Shown: positions 52,281 to 63,470, counted from the first letter of the stretch. The stretch: DNA of 64,000 nt from Staphylococcus saccharolyticus (GCF_900458815.1 NZ_UHDZ01000001.1:1116001-1180000); one strand, 5' to 3'. Made by a program: numbers and translations. The notes: generated by a model from the letters alone, not told the origin.

Positions 52281-54722
52281 ATGTCTGACCCTACACTTTT
52301 TGATTATTCTATGATCAAAGGTACGGTTGATGCTATTTTATTTCAAAATAATGATAACTTTTATACTGTTTTAAAAGTCGATACAATTGAGACAAATGAA
52401 TCATTTGATAGCATGCCTACTGTTGTAGGGTTTCTTCCGAATGTAGTTGAAGGTGATGTGTATACATTTAAAGGTCAGGTGGTAGAACATCCAAGATATG
52501 GTAAGCAACTTAAAGCTGAAACGTTTGAAAAGGAATTACCACAGACTAAGGATGCGATAATCAGTTATTTATCAAGTGGTTTATTTAAAGGAATAGGTAA
52601 AAAAACAGCTCAAAACATTGTGAATGCTTTGGGTGAGAATGCCATTAATGACATTTTAAATCATCCGGAAGTATTGGAAAATGTTCCTAGCTTATCAAAA
52701 AAGAAACAACAGCAAATTGCTGAGCAAATTAGTGCTAATCAAGAGTCTGAAAAAATTATGATTCGCTTACATGATTTAGGATTTGGTCCAAAATTATCAA
52801 TGGCTATATATCAGTTTTATATGGGAGAGACTTTGAATGTTTTAGATGAAAATCCTTACCAACTCGTTTATGATATTAAAGGAATAGGTTTTAATAAAGC
52901 TGATCAACTTGCGCGTAACATAGGAATTGCCGCAAATTCACCTGAGAGGTTAAAAGCAGGACTACTTTATACTTTAGAGGAAGAATGCATTAAACAAGGT
53001 CATACATATTTACCTTATTCATATATTATTGATACGACTAGAGAAATGCTTAATAGTGAGAATAACGAAGAAGTGATATCTGACGACATACTTTTAAAAA
53101 TGATTGAGAGTTTATCCGAAGAAAAGAAACTTATTTCAAGTAATGAGCAAGTATCTATACCCAGTTTATATTATTCAGAATTAAAAAGTGTTCAAAATTT
53201 GTATCGAATTAAAACAAATACTAACAAATTAAAAAAAATAGAACAATCTGATTTACAAATTCATATAGGTGAAATAGAATCAAACAACCATGTTAATTAT
53301 GCTACATCACAAAAGGAAGCGCTTGAAACAGCTATGAATTCAAAGGTCATGCTTTTAACTGGAGGACCAGGTACAGGTAAAACAACTGTTATTAAAGGGA
53401 TTGTAGAATTGTATGCTGAAATTCATGGATTATCATTAAATTATGATGATTATAATGAAGACGATTATCCAGTTGCATTAGCAGCACCCACAGGTCGTGC
53501 ATCTAAACGTTTGCAAGAATCAACAGGTTTAGATGCAATGACAATACACCGCTTTATTGGCTGGAATCAAGATACGCAGCCTCAAGATATATTAGATAAT
53601 GAAATAAATGCTAGATTAATCATTATCGATGAAATGTCAATGGTGGATACTTGGCTATTCCATCAATTTTTAACTGTAGTTCCTTTAGATGCACAGATAA
53701 TATTTGTTGGTGATGAAGATCAGTTACCTTCTGTAGGACCAGGTCAAGTATTCAAAGATCTTATAGACTCAAAAACGATTCCACGTGTTAATTTAACAGA
53801 AGTATATCGTCAACAAGACGGTTCAAGTATTATAGATTTAGCTCATCGTATGAAAATGGGTGAGCCGATTGATATCACTCAGCGCTATCATGACCGAAGT
53901 TTTATAGATTGTTCAGCTAATCAAATACCTGAAGTTGTAGATAAAGTAGTAAAAAGTGCTGTTAAAAAAGGATATAACATGAGTGATATTCAAGTATTAG
54001 CACCAATGTATAAGGGCAATTCTGGTATTAAACGTTTAAATCAAATGCTTCAGTCAATATTAAATCCCAAACAAGATGACAGCCGAGAAATTGAATTTGG
54101 TGACGTTGTATTTAGAAAAGGAGATAAAGTACTCCAGTTAGTTAATAGACCTAATGATAATATATTTAATGGTGATATAGGTGTTATAGTAGGTATTTTT
54201 TGGGCAAAAGAAAATGCTTTAAATAAAGATGTCATCGTCGTTGATTTCGAAGGTATTGAAATCACGTTTACTCGACAAGATTTACTAGAACTCACACATG
54301 CATATTGTACGTCTATTCATAAAGCACAAGGATCAGAATTTCCAATTGTTATTATGCCGATTGTTAGACAGTATTTCAAAATGCTACAAAGACCTATATT
54401 ATATACTGGATTGACACGTGCAAAACAATCATTAGTACTTTTAGGTGAGACTCAAGCATTTGATATAGGTTTAAAAACTAATGGCCAACAAAGGTTAACA
54501 CATTTAAATCATTTGCTTACATCATATTTTGATAATCATAACTACCAAAACACTGATTCTAATAATTCAACAAATAGCTATAATGATGAGTTTGGCAAAG
54601 AAGACCAATATACATTAACTGAGATGCAGACTGATGTTCAATTAAGCGAATCGACAATTTATCAAATTGATCCAATGATAAATATGGGAGAAATAACACC
54701 ATATGATTTCAGAGAGCGTTGA
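52281..54722 (+). CDS. recD2: RecD2-type ATP-dependent DNA helicase (SF1B)
   Basis: 813 aa. The long N-terminal region (1-~330) has OB and helix-hairpin-helix parts (FKGIGKKTAQNIV; VYDIKGIGFNKADQLAR). The helicase core has Walker A LTGGPGTGKTTVI (~356-368), Walker B IIIDEMSMVD, VGDEDQLPSVGPG, and motif VI YTGLTRAKQSLVLLG near 710. RecD2 works without RecBC in recombination and repair, moving 5' to 3'. AAGGAGG precedes the ATG; it is coupled to the TPR gene. Confidence 0.95.
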   Translation: MSDPTLFDYSMIKGTVDAILFQNNDNFYTVLKVDTIETNESFDSMPTVVGFLPNVVEGDVYTFKGQVVEHPRYGKQLKAETFEKELPQTKDAIISYLSSGLFKGIGKKTAQNIVNALGENAINDILNHPEVLENVPSLSKKKQQQIAEQISANQESEKIMIRLHDLGFGPKLSMAIYQFYMGETLNVLDENPYQLVYDIKGIGFNKADQLARNIGIAANSPERLKAGLLYTLEEECIKQGHTYLPYSYIIDTTREMLNSENNEEVISDDILLKMIESLSEEKKLISSNEQVSIPSLYYSELKSVQNLYRIKTNTNKLKKIEQSDLQIHIGEIESNNHVNYATSQKEALETAMNSKVMLLTGGPGTGKTTVIKGIVELYAEIHGLSLNYDDYNEDDYPVALAAPTGRASKRLQESTGLDAMTIHRFIGWNQDTQPQDILDNEINARLIIIDEMSMVDTWLFHQFLTVVPLDAQIIFVGDEDQLPSVGPGQVFKDLIDSKTIPRVNLTEVYRQQDGSSIIDLAHRMKMGEPIDITQRYHDRSFIDCSANQIPEVVDKVVKSAVKKGYNMSDIQVLAPMYKGNSGIKRLNQMLQSILNPKQDDSREIEFGDVVFRKGDKVLQLVNRPNDNIFNGDIGVIVGIFWAKENALNKDVIVVDFEGIEITFTRQDLLELTHAYCTSIHKAQGSEFPIVIMPIVRQYFKMLQRPILYTGLTRAKQSLVLLGETQAFDIGLKTNGQQRLTHLNHLLTSYFDNHNYQNTDSNNSTNSYNDEFGKEDQYTLTEMQTDVQLSESTIYQIDPMINMGEITPYDFRER

Positions 54723-54748
54723 CAATCTCTTATAAAATAAATAAAATT
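54720..54748 (+). promoter_or_regulatory. SigA promoter of the alaS T-box transcript
   Basis: A perfect TTGACA (54720-54725), 17-nt spacer and TAAAAT (54743-54748). The -35 overlaps the last codons and stop of recD2 (TGA at 54720-54722). Confidence 0.78.
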
Positions 54749-54754
54749 AAGTTA

Positions 54755-54976
54755 AGTTCGCATAGAGACGAGTAAATAATTTTTGAATCGAAGAGATGTA
54801 CTAGTAGGTGAAAAGTGCAATCAAAGTTATTGAATGCTACTCTGTGTTAGTTTAATAAAGATGTTTAAAGTGATAAGAAATAATACACATAGCATATGTT
54901 GTGTAAACATAATTGTTCTTATAACTAGGGTGGTACCACGAGAACGTTCGTCCCTGTGTGGATGAACGTTTTTATT
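54755..54976 (+). promoter_or_regulatory. T-box leader of alaS
   Basis: The conserved T-box AGGGTGGTACCACG (54927-54940) is followed by a terminator (GAACGTTCGTCC / GGATGAACGTT then T-tract, about 54942-54974). The leader runs ~200 nt from the promoter at 54720. Uncharged tRNA-Ala should permit read-through into alaS. The specifier codon was not identified. Confidence 0.88.
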
Positions 54977-55055
54977 TTCTAATAAAAGCGATAATCAAAC
55001 CATTATATTGAAAATAACTATCAAACTAAATTCCTTGAAGGAGTGTTCTAATAAA

Positions 55056-57686
55056 ATGAAAAATTTAAAAGCTAGCCAAATTAGACAGAAGTATCTAGAT
55101 TTCTTTGTCGAGAAGGGACATATGATTGAACCTTCTGCACCATTATTACCCATTGATGATGATTCACTTTTGTGGATCAATTCAGGTGTTGCAACCTTAA
55201 AAAAATATTTTGACGGTCGTGAAACACCTAGAAAACCAAGGATTGTTAACTCACAAAAAGCAATACGTACAAATGATATCGAAAATGTGGGTTTCACTGC
55301 ACGTCATCATACATTTTTTGAAATGTTAGGTAATTTTTCAATCGGAGATTATTTTAAAAAAGAAGCTATTGAATTTGCCTGGGAATTTCTAACTGATGAT
55401 AAATGGATGGGGATGGAACCTGAGAAAATATTTGTAACTATTCATCCTGAAGACCCGGAAGCCTATAAAATTTGGCATGAAGACATTGGATTAGAAGAAG
55501 GTCGTATTATTCGTATTGAAGGTAACTTTTGGGATATAGGTGAAGGGCCATCTGGACCAAATACTGAAATCTTTTATGACCGTGGCGATGCATATGGTAA
55601 AGACAATCCAGAAGAAGAAATGTACCCGGGTGGAGAAAATGAAAGATATCTAGAAGTTTGGAATTTAGTATTTAGTGAGTTTAATCATAACAAAGATAGT
55701 ACTTATACACCACTTCCTAATAAAAATATTGATACCGGCATGGGATTGGAACGTATGGCTTCAATTTCACAAAACGTAAGAACAAATTACGAAACCGATT
55801 TATTTATGCCAATTATTAATGAAGTCGAATATGTTTCTGGTAAAAAGTATTTAGAAAATGCTGAACAAGATGTTGCTTTTAAAGTTATTTCAGATCATAT
55901 AAGAACGATTGCCTTTGCTATTGCAGATGGTGCATTACCTGCAAATGAAGGTCGTGGATACGTGTTACGCCGTTTGTTAAGACGTGCTGTTCGATTTAGT
56001 CAAACACTGGGAATTAACGAGCCTTTCATGTATAAACTTGTTGATATTGTGGCAGCTATCATGGAACCATATTATCCAAATGTTAAAGAAAAATCAGACT
56101 TCATAAAACGAGTGATTAAATCTGAAGAGAAACGTTTCCATGAGACACTTGAAGAAGGTTTATCTATCCTTAATGGTTTAGTTAAAGATGCTAAAAAAGG
56201 AAGCCAAGAACTTAAAGGTCAAGATGCCTTTAAGTTGTATGATACTTACGGCTTTCCAATTGAATTGACTGAAGAATTAGCTACTCAAGAAGGTCTCACT
56301 GTAGATATGGAAACATTTGAAGTTGAAATGCAACAACAAAGAGACCGTGCAAGACAAGCACGTCAAAATTCTCAATCTATGCAAGTTCAAAGTGAAGTAC
56401 TTAAAAATATTACTGATAAAAGTAATTTTGTAGGTTATGATACTACTGATTATCAAACACGTATTACCCACATTATTTATAATGGTGAAGAAGTACCATC
56501 AGTTGAAGCGGGTGAAACGATATATTTCATTCTTAAAGATACACCATTCTATGCTGTGAGTGGTGGACAAGTAGCTGACCATGGAACGGTTAGTAATGAT
56601 CATTTTGAAATTGCAGTTTCAGAAGTAACTAAAGCTCCAAATGGCCAAAACCTTCATAAAGGTATAGTGCAATTTGGAGAAGTTAAAGTGAACGCTAAAG
56701 TTGAAGCAAGTGTAAACAAAGAAGAACGTCGTGCTATTCAAAAAAATCATAGTGCTACACATTTATTACACGCATCATTAAAAGAAGTATTAGGTAATCA
56801 TGTTAATCAAGCTGGTTCATTGGTTGAAGCCGAACGTTTACGTTTTGACTTTTCACATTTTGGACCTATGACTCAACAAGAAATTGATAAGGTTGAAAGA
56901 CGTGTTAATGAAGAAATTTGGAGAGGTATTAACGTACGCACTCAAGAAATGGGTATCGAAGAAGCGAAATCTATGGGTGCAATGGCGTTATTTGGTGAAA
57001 AATACGGCGATATTGTACGTGTTGTTAATATGTCACCTTTCTCAATTGAATTATGTGGTGGTATTCATGTTGATAATACTGCAGAAATTGGTCTTTTCAA
57101 GATTATTAGTGAATCAGGTACAGGGGCTGGTGTCAGACGTATTGAAGCGCTAACTGGGAAAGCAGCTTTCTTATATCTTGAAGAAATCCAAACGCAATTT
57201 AATATAATTAAGAATAATTTGAAAGTTAAAACAGATCATCAGGTTGTAGAAAAAGTGAACCAATTACAAAATGAAGAAAAATCATTATTAAAGCAATTAG
57301 AACAACGTAATAAAGAAATTACTTCTTTAAAAATGGGTAATCTTGAAGATCAAGTTGAAAACGTAAACGGATTTAATCTTCTTGTAACAGAAGTAGACAT
57401 TCCTAATGCTAAAGCAATCCGTTCAGTAATGGATGACTTTAAATCTAAATTACAAGATACCATTATAGTATTAGTCGGAAATGTAGATGAAAAGGTTTCA
57501 ATGATTGCAACAGTACCAAAGTCTTTGACAGATAAAGTAAAAGCTGGAGATCTTATTAAATATATGGCACCAGTAGTGGGTGGTAAAGGAGGTGGCCGTC
57601 CTGATATGGCACAAGGGGGCGGTACACAACCTGAAAACATAACAGAATCATTACGCTTTATTAAAGATTATATTAAAAATCTATAA
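55056..57686 (+). CDS. alaS: Alanyl-tRNA synthetase
   Basis: 876 aa. The class II catalytic domain has [18 protein letters not shown] (~82-99) and GMGLERMAS; the editing domain has [15 protein letters not shown] (~565, HxxxH zinc pair) with [13 protein letters not shown] (~660); the C-terminal C-Ala domain ends near [12 protein letters not shown]. The ATG at 55056 has GAAGGAG 12 nt upstream, slightly far but the family-consistent start. Controlled by the T-box leader; the ireB-ruvX-yrzB genes follow. Confidence 0.96.
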   Translation: MKNLKASQIRQKYLDFFVEKGHMIEPSAPLLPIDDDSLLWINSGVATLKKYFDGRETPRKPRIVNSQKAIRTNDIENVGFTARHHTFFEMLGNFSIGDYFKKEAIEFAWEFLTDDKWMGMEPEKIFVTIHPEDPEAYKIWHEDIGLEEGRIIRIEGNFWDIGEGPSGPNTEIFYDRGDAYGKDNPEEEMYPGGENERYLEVWNLVFSEFNHNKDSTYTPLPNKNIDTGMGLERMASISQNVRTNYETDLFMPIINEVEYVSGKKYLENAEQDVAFKVISDHIRTIAFAIADGALPANEGRGYVLRRLLRRAVRFSQTLGINEPFMYKLVDIVAAIMEPYYPNVKEKSDFIKRVIKSEEKRFHETLEEGLSILNGLVKDAKKGSQELKGQDAFKLYDTYGFPIELTEELATQEGLTVDMETFEVEMQQQRDRARQARQNSQSMQVQSEVLKNITDKSNFVGYDTTDYQTRITHIIYNGEEVPSVEAGETIYFILKDTPFYAVSGGQVADHGTVSNDHFEIAVSEVTKAPNGQNLHKGIVQFGEVKVNAKVEASVNKEERRAIQKNHSATHLLHASLKEVLGNHVNQAGSLVEAERLRFDFSHFGPMTQQEIDKVERRVNEEIWRGINVRTQEMGIEEAKSMGAMALFGEKYGDIVRVVNMSPFSIELCGGIHVDNTAEIGLFKIISESGTGAGVRRIEALTGKAAFLYLEEIQTQFNIIKNNLKVKTDHQVVEKVNQLQNEEKSLLKQLEQRNKEITSLKMGNLEDQVENVNGFNLLVTEVDIPNAKAIRSVMDDFKSKLQDTIIVLVGNVDEKVSMIATVPKSLTDKVKAGDLIKYMAPVVGGKGGGRPDMAQGGGTQPENITESLRFIKDYIKNL

Positions 57687-57749
57687 CTTAAATTAGTATT
57701 ATTGTAGAATTAAAATGAATCAGAATACGCATATGAAGGAGTGTCGTAT

Positions 57750-58010
57750 ATGGAAAATTTTGATAAAACAATGAAATTTGATTACGAAGAAATTCCAAAA
57801 GAAGATGTCAAAACAGTATTAAAAAATGTACATCGCACACTAGAAGAAAGAGGATATAATGCTGTTAATCAAATAGTAGGATATCTACTATCTGGTGATC
57901 CTGCCTATATTCCACGTCAAAACGAAGCAAGAAATCAAATTCGCCGCATTGATCGTGACGTAATTATGGAAGAACTTGTTTCGAATTATCTAAATGAGTC
58001 TAATCAATAA
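57750..58010 (+). CDS. IreB family regulatory phosphoprotein (UPF0297)
   Basis: 86 aa, starting [20 protein letters not shown]. In Enterococcus the homologue IreB is phosphorylated by the IreK (PASTA) kinase on N-terminal threonines and limits cephalosporin resistance; the DKTMKFD motif is present. ATG 57750 has AAGGAG 10 nt upstream; an in-frame GTG lies at 57741. It is followed by ruvX at 2 nt, the conserved ireB-ruvX-yrzB order. Confidence 0.9.
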   Translation: MENFDKTMKFDYEEIPKEDVKTVLKNVHRTLEERGYNAVNQIVGYLLSGDPAYIPRQNEARNQIRRIDRDVIMEELVSNYLNESNQ

Positions 58011-58012
58011 GT

Positions 58013-58441
58013 ATGTTAAAACATAAAATCATAGGCTTAGATGTAGGAAGCAAAACTGTTGGCATTGCTATAAGCGACCTTATGGGCTGGACAGCCCAAG
58101 GGTTTGACACACTCCGTATCAACGAAGAACAGAACGAGTTAGGGATTGATCAACTCATTAAGATTATCAAAGACAATCAAGTTGGAACTGTTGTGATTGG
58201 ATTACCTAAAAATATGAATAACTCAATTGGATTTCGAGGTGAGGCTTCTATACAATACAAAGAGAAACTTCAAGAAGCTTTACCTCACATAGAGGTTATA
58301 ATGTGGGATGAGCGTTTAAGTACCATGGCTGCTGAACGTTCTCTACTTGAAGCCAATGTTTCAAGACAAAAAAGAAAAAAAGTTATAGATAAAATGGCAG
58401 CGGTATTTATATTACAAGGCTATTTAGACTCTATTCAATAA
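58013..58441 (+). CDS. ruvX: YqgF/RuvX: Holliday-junction-resolvase-like, pre-16S rRNA nuclease
   Basis: 142 aa RNase H-fold protein: [15 protein letters not shown] (~8-22) carries the first catalytic Asp, [11 protein letters not shown] the second region, and [14 protein letters not shown] (~103-116) the third acidic motif. YqgF matures the 5' end of 16S rRNA in other bacteria; resolvase activity is by fold. No strong ribosome site, and it starts two bases after the upstream stop, so it is translationally coupled. Confidence 0.92.
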   Translation: MLKHKIIGLDVGSKTVGIAISDLMGWTAQGFDTLRINEEQNELGIDQLIKIIKDNQVGTVVIGLPKNMNNSIGFRGEASIQYKEKLQEALPHIEVIMWDERLSTMAAERSLLEANVSRQKRKKVIDKMAAVFILQGYLDSIQ

Positions 58442-58454
58442 AGGAGATATAATG

Positions 58455-58775
58455 ATGACTGAACAAAACCATGAACACAATCATGATGCTGATTTAAGCA
58501 TCAATAATCAAGAAGAATTATTAACACTATATGATGAAGATGGTAATGAAGTTCTATATCGTAAAATGTTAGAATTTTATCATCCGAAATTTAAAAAAGA
58601 ATATGTCGTTTTAGCTGAAGAAGGTGCTCAATCAGATGAAGATGACATGATTGAACTTGTTCCAATGATTAATGAACCTGATGAATCTGGTGATGGTGGT
58701 AAATTGGTACCTATTGAAACAGATGAAGAGTGGGACATGATTGAAGAAGTTGTTAATACGGAAATTAACGAGTAA
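58455..58775 (+). CDS. yrzB: DUF1292 family protein (YrzB)
   Basis: 106 aa, highly acidic; His-rich start ([15 protein letters not shown]), then [20 protein letters not shown] and [19 protein letters not shown]. The function of DUF1292 is unknown. Two ATGs (58452, 58455) follow AAGGAG; the second has 7-8 nt spacing. Third gene of ireB-ruvX-yrzB; hairpins follow. Confidence 0.88.
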   Translation: MTEQNHEHNHDADLSINNQEELLTLYDEDGNEVLYRKMLEFYHPKFKKEYVVLAEEGAQSDEDDMIELVPMINEPDESGDGGKLVPIETDEEWDMIEEVVNTEINE

Positions 58776-58806
58776 ATAGTATTAAAGATATATTCTAAAG
58801 CCAAAT

Positions 58807-58852
58807 ATTAGCCCGTACACGAACTAAGTTGCAGACATATGTACGGGCTAAT
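58807..58852 (+). terminator. Hairpin after yrzB
   Basis: ATTAGCCCGTAC (58807-58818) pairs perfectly with GTACGGGCTAAT (58841-58852). The tail is AT-rich rather than a clean T-run. A second hairpin follows at about 58878-58913 (ATGATGCCGTCT / GAAGGCGTCAT). Confidence 0.6.
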
Positions 58853-59015
58853 GTTATAAATAAAACAATAAAAAAATGATGCCGTCTAAAAATAGAAAGA
58901 AGGCGTCATAATTGCCTCTTATATTATTCAATAATTTATGATAAAATATTTAAAGTTAATTTCTATGAACACCTCATTTACTTCTAATTATAATAATATA
59001 GAAGATTTACTATAG

Positions 59016-59067
59016 AAATCAGTCACATTCATTGATTAATCTTAATAATCAATATTTAGACTGATTT
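59016..59067. repeat. Two-tier inverted repeat upstream of trmR
   Basis: AAATCAGTC (59016-59024) pairs with GACTGATTT (59059-59067), and inside it ATTGATTA pairs with TAATCAAT. It lies about 55 nt before the trmR start; it could be a terminator for upstream transcription or a leader structure of the wobble-uridine operon. The rest of the gap 58914-59122 is AT-rich with no gene seen. Confidence 0.5.
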
Positions 59068-59122
59068 ATTTTATGTTTAAATATAAATTGTGTTTATTAA
59101 TGGTAAAGGAAGTTTTATAGCA

Positions 59123-59758
59123 ATGAATTTAAACCAAAATTATTTAACGCAATTACACCAATCTTTAGATAACGAAATAGAAAATCTTAGAGATGACGCA
59201 GAAAGTAATCAAGTACCAATAGTTGATAAATTAACATTAGATTTGTTAAAGCAATTAATACGCATGAACAATGCTAAAGAAATTTTAGAAATAGGAACTG
59301 CTATTGGATATAGTTCAATGCAATTTGCTTCTATATCTGATGGCATAAAGGTAACAACAATAGAGCGTAATGAAAATATGATTATGAATGCAAAGGTTCA
59401 TTTTCAAGAGTTTAATTACCAACATCAAATAAGACTTATCGAAGCCGATGCATTGGAAGCATATGACCAAGTGAACGATAGAGAATATGATATGATATTT
59501 ATCGATGCAGCAAAGGCACAATCAAGAAAATTTTTTGAGTTGTATACGCCCTTATTAAAAAAAGGAGGGCTAGTGGTAACAGATAACGTATTGTACCATG
59601 GATTTGTGTCTAATATAGATATCGTTAGATCTAGAAATGTTAAACAGATGGTTAAAAAAGTTCAACAATATAACCAATGGTTAATGAAGCAATCCCATTT
59701 TACAACAAACTTTATAAACATGGATGATGGAATAGCAATTTCAATTAAAGGAGAATGA
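59123..59758 (+). CDS. trmR: O-methyltransferase, probable tRNA 5-hydroxyuridine methyltransferase TrmR
   Basis: 211 aa SAM-dependent methyltransferase. Motif I is ILEIGTAIGYSSMQFA (~54-69), motif II MIFIDAAKAQSRKF (catechol-OMT-like metal Asp), and DNVLYHGFV follows. In B. subtilis the homologue YrrM/TrmR methylates ho5U34 to mo5U34 in tRNAs. The two next genes make ho5U34, which supports this role. ATG 59123 has AAAGGA 12 nt upstream; an earlier GTG (59090) is possible. The stop overlaps the next gene region. Confidence 0.87.
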   Translation: MNLNQNYLTQLHQSLDNEIENLRDDAESNQVPIVDKLTLDLLKQLIRMNNAKEILEIGTAIGYSSMQFASISDGIKVTTIERNENMIMNAKVHFQEFNYQHQIRLIEADALEAYDQVNDREYDMIFIDAAKAQSRKFFELYTPLLKKGGLVVTDNVLYHGFVSNIDIVRSRNVKQMVKKVQQYNQWLMKQSHFTTNFINMDDGIAISIKGE

Positions 59759-59760
59759 CT

Positions 59761-60684
59761 ATGGTGGAATTATTAGTTACTCCTAAGTCAATAACTCATA
59801 TGGAAACACTGATAGAAAAAGGTGCAGATGCTTTTGTTATTGGTGAACAAAAATTTGGTTTAAGACTTCCAGGAGAATTTAATCGTGATGCTATGAAAGA
59901 AGCAGTAGCGTTCGCACATCAAAATAATAAAAAGGTTTATGCAGCTGTCAATAGTATTTTTCACAATTATCATTTAGATGCCTTAGAAGACTACATTCAG
60001 TTTTTACATGATATACAAGTGGATAGAATAATATTTGGTGATCCAGCTGTAGTAATGTATGTTAAGCAACAAGAACACCCAATTTCATTGCACTGGGACG
60101 CTGAGACACTCGTAACAAATTATTTTCAATGTAATTATTGGGGAAAAAGGGGCGCTATAAGAGCTGTATTAGCAAGAGAGCTAAGTTTGGAGGAAATCAT
60201 TCATATCAAGGAACATGCTAATGTAGAAATTGAAGTGCAAGTTCATGGTATGACGTGTATGTTCCAATCTAAACGCATGTTACTGGGTAATTATTATACT
60301 TTCCAAGATAGACAAATGAAAATACAACGAAACACTTATCATGATGATTTATTACTGTATGATGAAGAAAGAGACAATAAATATCCTGTTTTTGAGGATT
60401 ATAACGGTACGCATATTATGTCTCCAAATGACATATGTTTAATCGAGGAATTAGAGCCCTTCTTTGAAGCTGGTATTGATGCTTTAAAAATTGATGGTAT
60501 TTTACAAAGTGAAGAATATATAAATGTTGTCACAGAGCAATATAGAGAAGCAATAGATTTATACAATGAAGATCCTGAGGCTTATGAAGATGAAAAGTTC
60601 ATGTTAGTTGATCTTATTGAAGATATACAACCTGAACACCGTCCTATTGATGAAGGTTTCTTATATAAGCAAACAGTATATTGA
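59761..60684 (+). CDS. trhP1: U32-family protein, tRNA wobble-uridine hydroxylation subunit TrhP1 (YrrN)
   Basis: 307 aa. A U32 'peptidase' family member with HGADAFVIG-like start (EKGADAFVIGEQKFGLR), QVHGMTCMFQSKRMLLGNYY and DALKIDGILQSEEY. It has fewer Cys than the next gene, fitting the TrhP1 partner. In B. subtilis TrhP1/TrhP2 use prephenate-derived chemistry to hydroxylate U34. ATG 59761 has AAGGAG 7 nt upstream; ATG 59755 would be too close. Old annotations call it collagenase-like protease, which is not supported. Confidence 0.85.
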   Translation: MVELLVTPKSITHMETLIEKGADAFVIGEQKFGLRLPGEFNRDAMKEAVAFAHQNNKKVYAAVNSIFHNYHLDALEDYIQFLHDIQVDRIIFGDPAVVMYVKQQEHPISLHWDAETLVTNYFQCNYWGKRGAIRAVLARELSLEEIIHIKEHANVEIEVQVHGMTCMFQSKRMLLGNYYTFQDRQMKIQRNTYHDDLLLYDEERDNKYPVFEDYNGTHIMSPNDICLIEELEPFFEAGIDALKIDGILQSEEYINVVTEQYREAIDLYNEDPEAYEDEKFMLVDLIEDIQPEHRPIDEGFLYKQTVY

Positions 60685-60700
60685 GGAGGCTTATCATTAA

Positions 60701-61969
60701 ATGAAAACATTAGAAGAAGTGCATAAAACTTCAAAATCGACAATGAAAAAGCCAGAATTACTTGCACCTGCAGGAAACTTAGAAAAACTTAAAATAGCAG
60801 TCCATTATGGGGCAGATGCAGTATTTTTAGGTGGTCAAGAGTACGGTTTACGTTCTAATGCAGATAATTTTACCATGGAAGAAATTACTGAAGGAGTAGA
60901 ATTTGCTAATCGTTATGGGGCTAAAATATATGTAACAACGAATATCATTGCTCATGATGAAAATATAGATGGTTTAGAAGATTATTTACGCCAATTAGAT
61001 GCAACAGGAGCGACGGGAATAATTGTAGCGGATCCTTTAATTATTGAAACGTGTAAAGCAGTTGCATCAAGATTAGAAATTCATTTATCCACTCAACAAT
61101 CTCTTTCGAATTATAAAGCTGTTGAATTTTGGAAAGAAGAAGGATTAAATCGAGTAGTGTTAGCACGTGAAACCGGTGCAATGGAAATGCGTGAAATGAA
61201 AGAAAAAGTCGATATTGAAATAGAAGCTTTTATTCATGGAGCTATGTGTATTGCATATTCAGGACGTTGTACATTAAGCAATCATATGACAGCTCGTGAT
61301 TCTAATCGTGGCGGATGTTGTCAAAGTTGTCGTTGGGATTATGACTTAATAGAGGTTGATAACAATGGGGAGTTAGATTTATATTATAAAGATGATGATG
61401 TGACACCATTCGCGATGAGTCCTAAGGATTTGAAATTAATTGAATCAATTCCACAAATGATGGAATTAGGTATAGATTCTTTAAAAATTGAAGGACGAAT
61501 GAAATCTATTCATTATATTGCTACAGTAGTGTCTGTATATCGTAAAGTTATCAATGCATACGCTGAAGACCCTAAAAATTTCAAAATTAAACCTGAATGG
61601 TTAAAGGAATTAGATAAATGTGCAAATAGAGATACAGCACCAGCATTCTTCCAAGGTACACCAGGATTTGAAGAGCAAATGTTTGGAGAAGAACAATCTA
61701 AGAAATCAGCTTATGATTTCTGTGGACTTGTTTTGGATTACAATGATGAAACAAAATTAGCTACAATTCAACAAAGAAATCATTTTAAACCAGGACAAGA
61801 AATCGAATTTTTCGGTCCTGAAATTGATGGTTTTAAACAAGTGGTTGATTCAATTTATGATGAAGAAGGAAATAGTTTGGATGCAGCACGTCATCCATTA
61901 CAAATTGTTCAAATTAAAGTCGATCGACCTATTTATCCTAATAACATGATGAGAAAGGAAATCGGCTAA
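60701..61969 (+). CDS. trhP2: U32-family tRNA wobble-uridine hydroxylation enzyme TrhP2 (YrrO)
   Basis: 422 aa. [20 protein letters not shown], the U32 head, then [20 protein letters not shown] and [14 protein letters not shown] (~170-215), the conserved Cys set proposed to hold an Fe-S cluster, and [17 protein letters not shown]-terminal beta domain (~320-422) completes it. It forms the hydroxylase with TrhP1. GGAGG lies upstream. The stop overlaps the udk start. Confidence 0.9.
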   Translation: MKTLEEVHKTSKSTMKKPELLAPAGNLEKLKIAVHYGADAVFLGGQEYGLRSNADNFTMEEITEGVEFANRYGAKIYVTTNIIAHDENIDGLEDYLRQLDATGATGIIVADPLIIETCKAVASRLEIHLSTQQSLSNYKAVEFWKEEGLNRVVLARETGAMEMREMKEKVDIEIEAFIHGAMCIAYSGRCTLSNHMTARDSNRGGCCQSCRWDYDLIEVDNNGELDLYYKDDDVTPFAMSPKDLKLIESIPQMMELGIDSLKIEGRMKSIHYIATVVSVYRKVINAYAEDPKNFKIKPEWLKELDKCANRDTAPAFFQGTPGFEEQMFGEEQSKKSAYDFCGLVLDYNDETKLATIQQRNHFKPGQEIEFFGPEIDGFKQVVDSIYDEEGNSLDAARHPLQIVQIKVDRPIYPNNMMRKEIG

Positions 61970-62592
61970 TGAATCAGACTACGATTATTGGTATCGCTGG
62001 AGGTTCAGGCTCTGGTAAAACTACAGTTACCAATGAAATAATGAAAAATTTGGAAGGTCATAGTGTCGCATTATTAGCTCAAGATTATTATTATAAAGAT
62101 CAATCGCACTTAACATTTGACGAACGTCTTGAAACTAACTATGATCACCCTTTTGCATTTGATAATGATTTATTAATTGATAATTTAAAAGATTTAAGAA
62201 ATGGAATAACAGTTGAAGTACCGACTTATGATTATTCCACACATACGCGTAGTGATGAAACAATTGCATTTGACCCAAAAGATGTTATTATCGTAGAAGG
62301 TATCTTTGCTTTAGAAAATAAAACTTTACGAGATATTATGGATGTCAAAATATATGTTGATACTGATGCTGATTTAAGAATTTTACGTAGACTTACTCGT
62401 GATACAAAAGAACGGGGACGCAACATGGAATCAGTGATTAATCAATATTTAAATGTAGTCAGACCCATGCATGAGCAATTTATAGAACCTACAAAAAGAC
62501 ATGCAGATATTATTATTCCTGAAGGTGGGAGTAACAAAGTTGCTATTGATATAATGACTACAAAGATTCAATCGCTCGTTAGCAAAAAATAG
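61969..62592 (+). CDS. udk: Uridine/cytidine kinase
   Basis: 207 aa; phosphorylates uridine and cytidine with ATP/GTP. P-loop [17 protein letters not shown] (~8-24); substrate loop [13 protein letters not shown] and [10 protein letters not shown]; lid RDTKERGRN. The start (ATG 61969) overlaps the trhP2 stop by one base. Then greA after 28 nt. Confidence 0.95.
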   Translation: MNQTTIIGIAGGSGSGKTTVTNEIMKNLEGHSVALLAQDYYYKDQSHLTFDERLETNYDHPFAFDNDLLIDNLKDLRNGITVEVPTYDYSTHTRSDETIAFDPKDVIIVEGIFALENKTLRDIMDVKIYVDTDADLRILRRLTRDTKERGRNMESVINQYLNVVRPMHEQFIEPTKRHADIIIPEGGSNKVAIDIMTTKIQSLVSKK

Positions 62593-62620
62593 TAATATTA
62601 TAGTAAAGGAAGATGACATA

Positions 62621-63097
62621 ATGGAAAATCAAAAACAATATCCAATGACCCAAGAAGGTTTTGAAAAACTTGAACAAGAACTAGAACAATTAAAAACGGT
62701 TAAAAGACCTGAAGTAGTTGAAAAAATCAAGATAGCTCGCTCTTTCGGTGATTTATCAGAGAACTCTGAGTATGATGCAGCTAAAGACGAACAAGGTTTT
62801 ATTGAACAAGATATTCAACGTATTGAACATATGATCAGAAATGCTTTAATCATTGAAGATAATGGGGATAACAATGCAGTTCAGATAGGCAAAACTGTGA
62901 CGTTTGTAGAACTACCAGGTGATGAAGAAGAAAGCTATCAAATTGTGGGTTCTGCCGAAGCCGATGCATTCAAAGGTAAAATTTCAAATGAGTCTCCAAT
63001 GGCGACAGCACTTATAGGTAAAGGCTTAAATGATGAGGTTCGTGTACCACTACCTAATGGTGGCGAAATGAACGTTAAAATTGTAGATATTAAATAA
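62621..63097 (+). CDS. greA: Transcription elongation factor GreA
   Basis: 158 aa: N-terminal coiled coil (~12-75) with the acidic tip [19 protein letters not shown], whose Asp/Glu pair stimulates transcript cleavage in backtracked RNA polymerase; C-terminal FKBP-like domain (~85-155, [25 protein letters not shown]). AAGGAAG lies upstream. Last gene of trmR-trhP1-trhP2-udk-greA before a terminator. Confidence 0.97.
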   Translation: MENQKQYPMTQEGFEKLEQELEQLKTVKRPEVVEKIKIARSFGDLSENSEYDAAKDEQGFIEQDIQRIEHMIRNALIIEDNGDNNAVQIGKTVTFVELPGDEEESYQIVGSAEADAFKGKISNESPMATALIGKGLNDEVRVPLPNGGEMNVKIVDIK

Positions 63098-63113
63098 ATT
63101 TCTATTAAAACTA

Positions 63114-63154
63114 GGACTATTAATATGTATTCCAGCATATTAGTAGTCTTTTTT
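63114..63154 (+). terminator. Terminator after greA
   Basis: GACTATTAATATG (63115-63127) pairs with CATATTAGTAGTC (63136-63148) with one mismatch, followed by T6. The next ~300 nt (63155-63453) are very AT-rich with no supported gene. Confidence 0.8.
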
Positions 63155-63470
63155 ATGCTTACAATAGTGAAATATTATCTTGTAATAGTACTACTATCTA
63201 TTTATTGTAATTTTAATAAAAATTGGATTAAACTATTTTTTGTTTTATTATATATATCATGACAAAAAATAATTAGTATGATTAAATAAATATTAGAAAT
63301 TTAATTTATTGTAGACTTCAAAATATTTCCCAATGTAAAAGCTTTAGTTCAATTTTTATTAGTTATTATCAGCAATTTGAATTAATTATTAAACAATAAT
63401 ATTATTAGAATGATACAATTAAATAGTTACAGCACATAAATCCTTAAATTTTATAGGGGGGGATTTAAAG

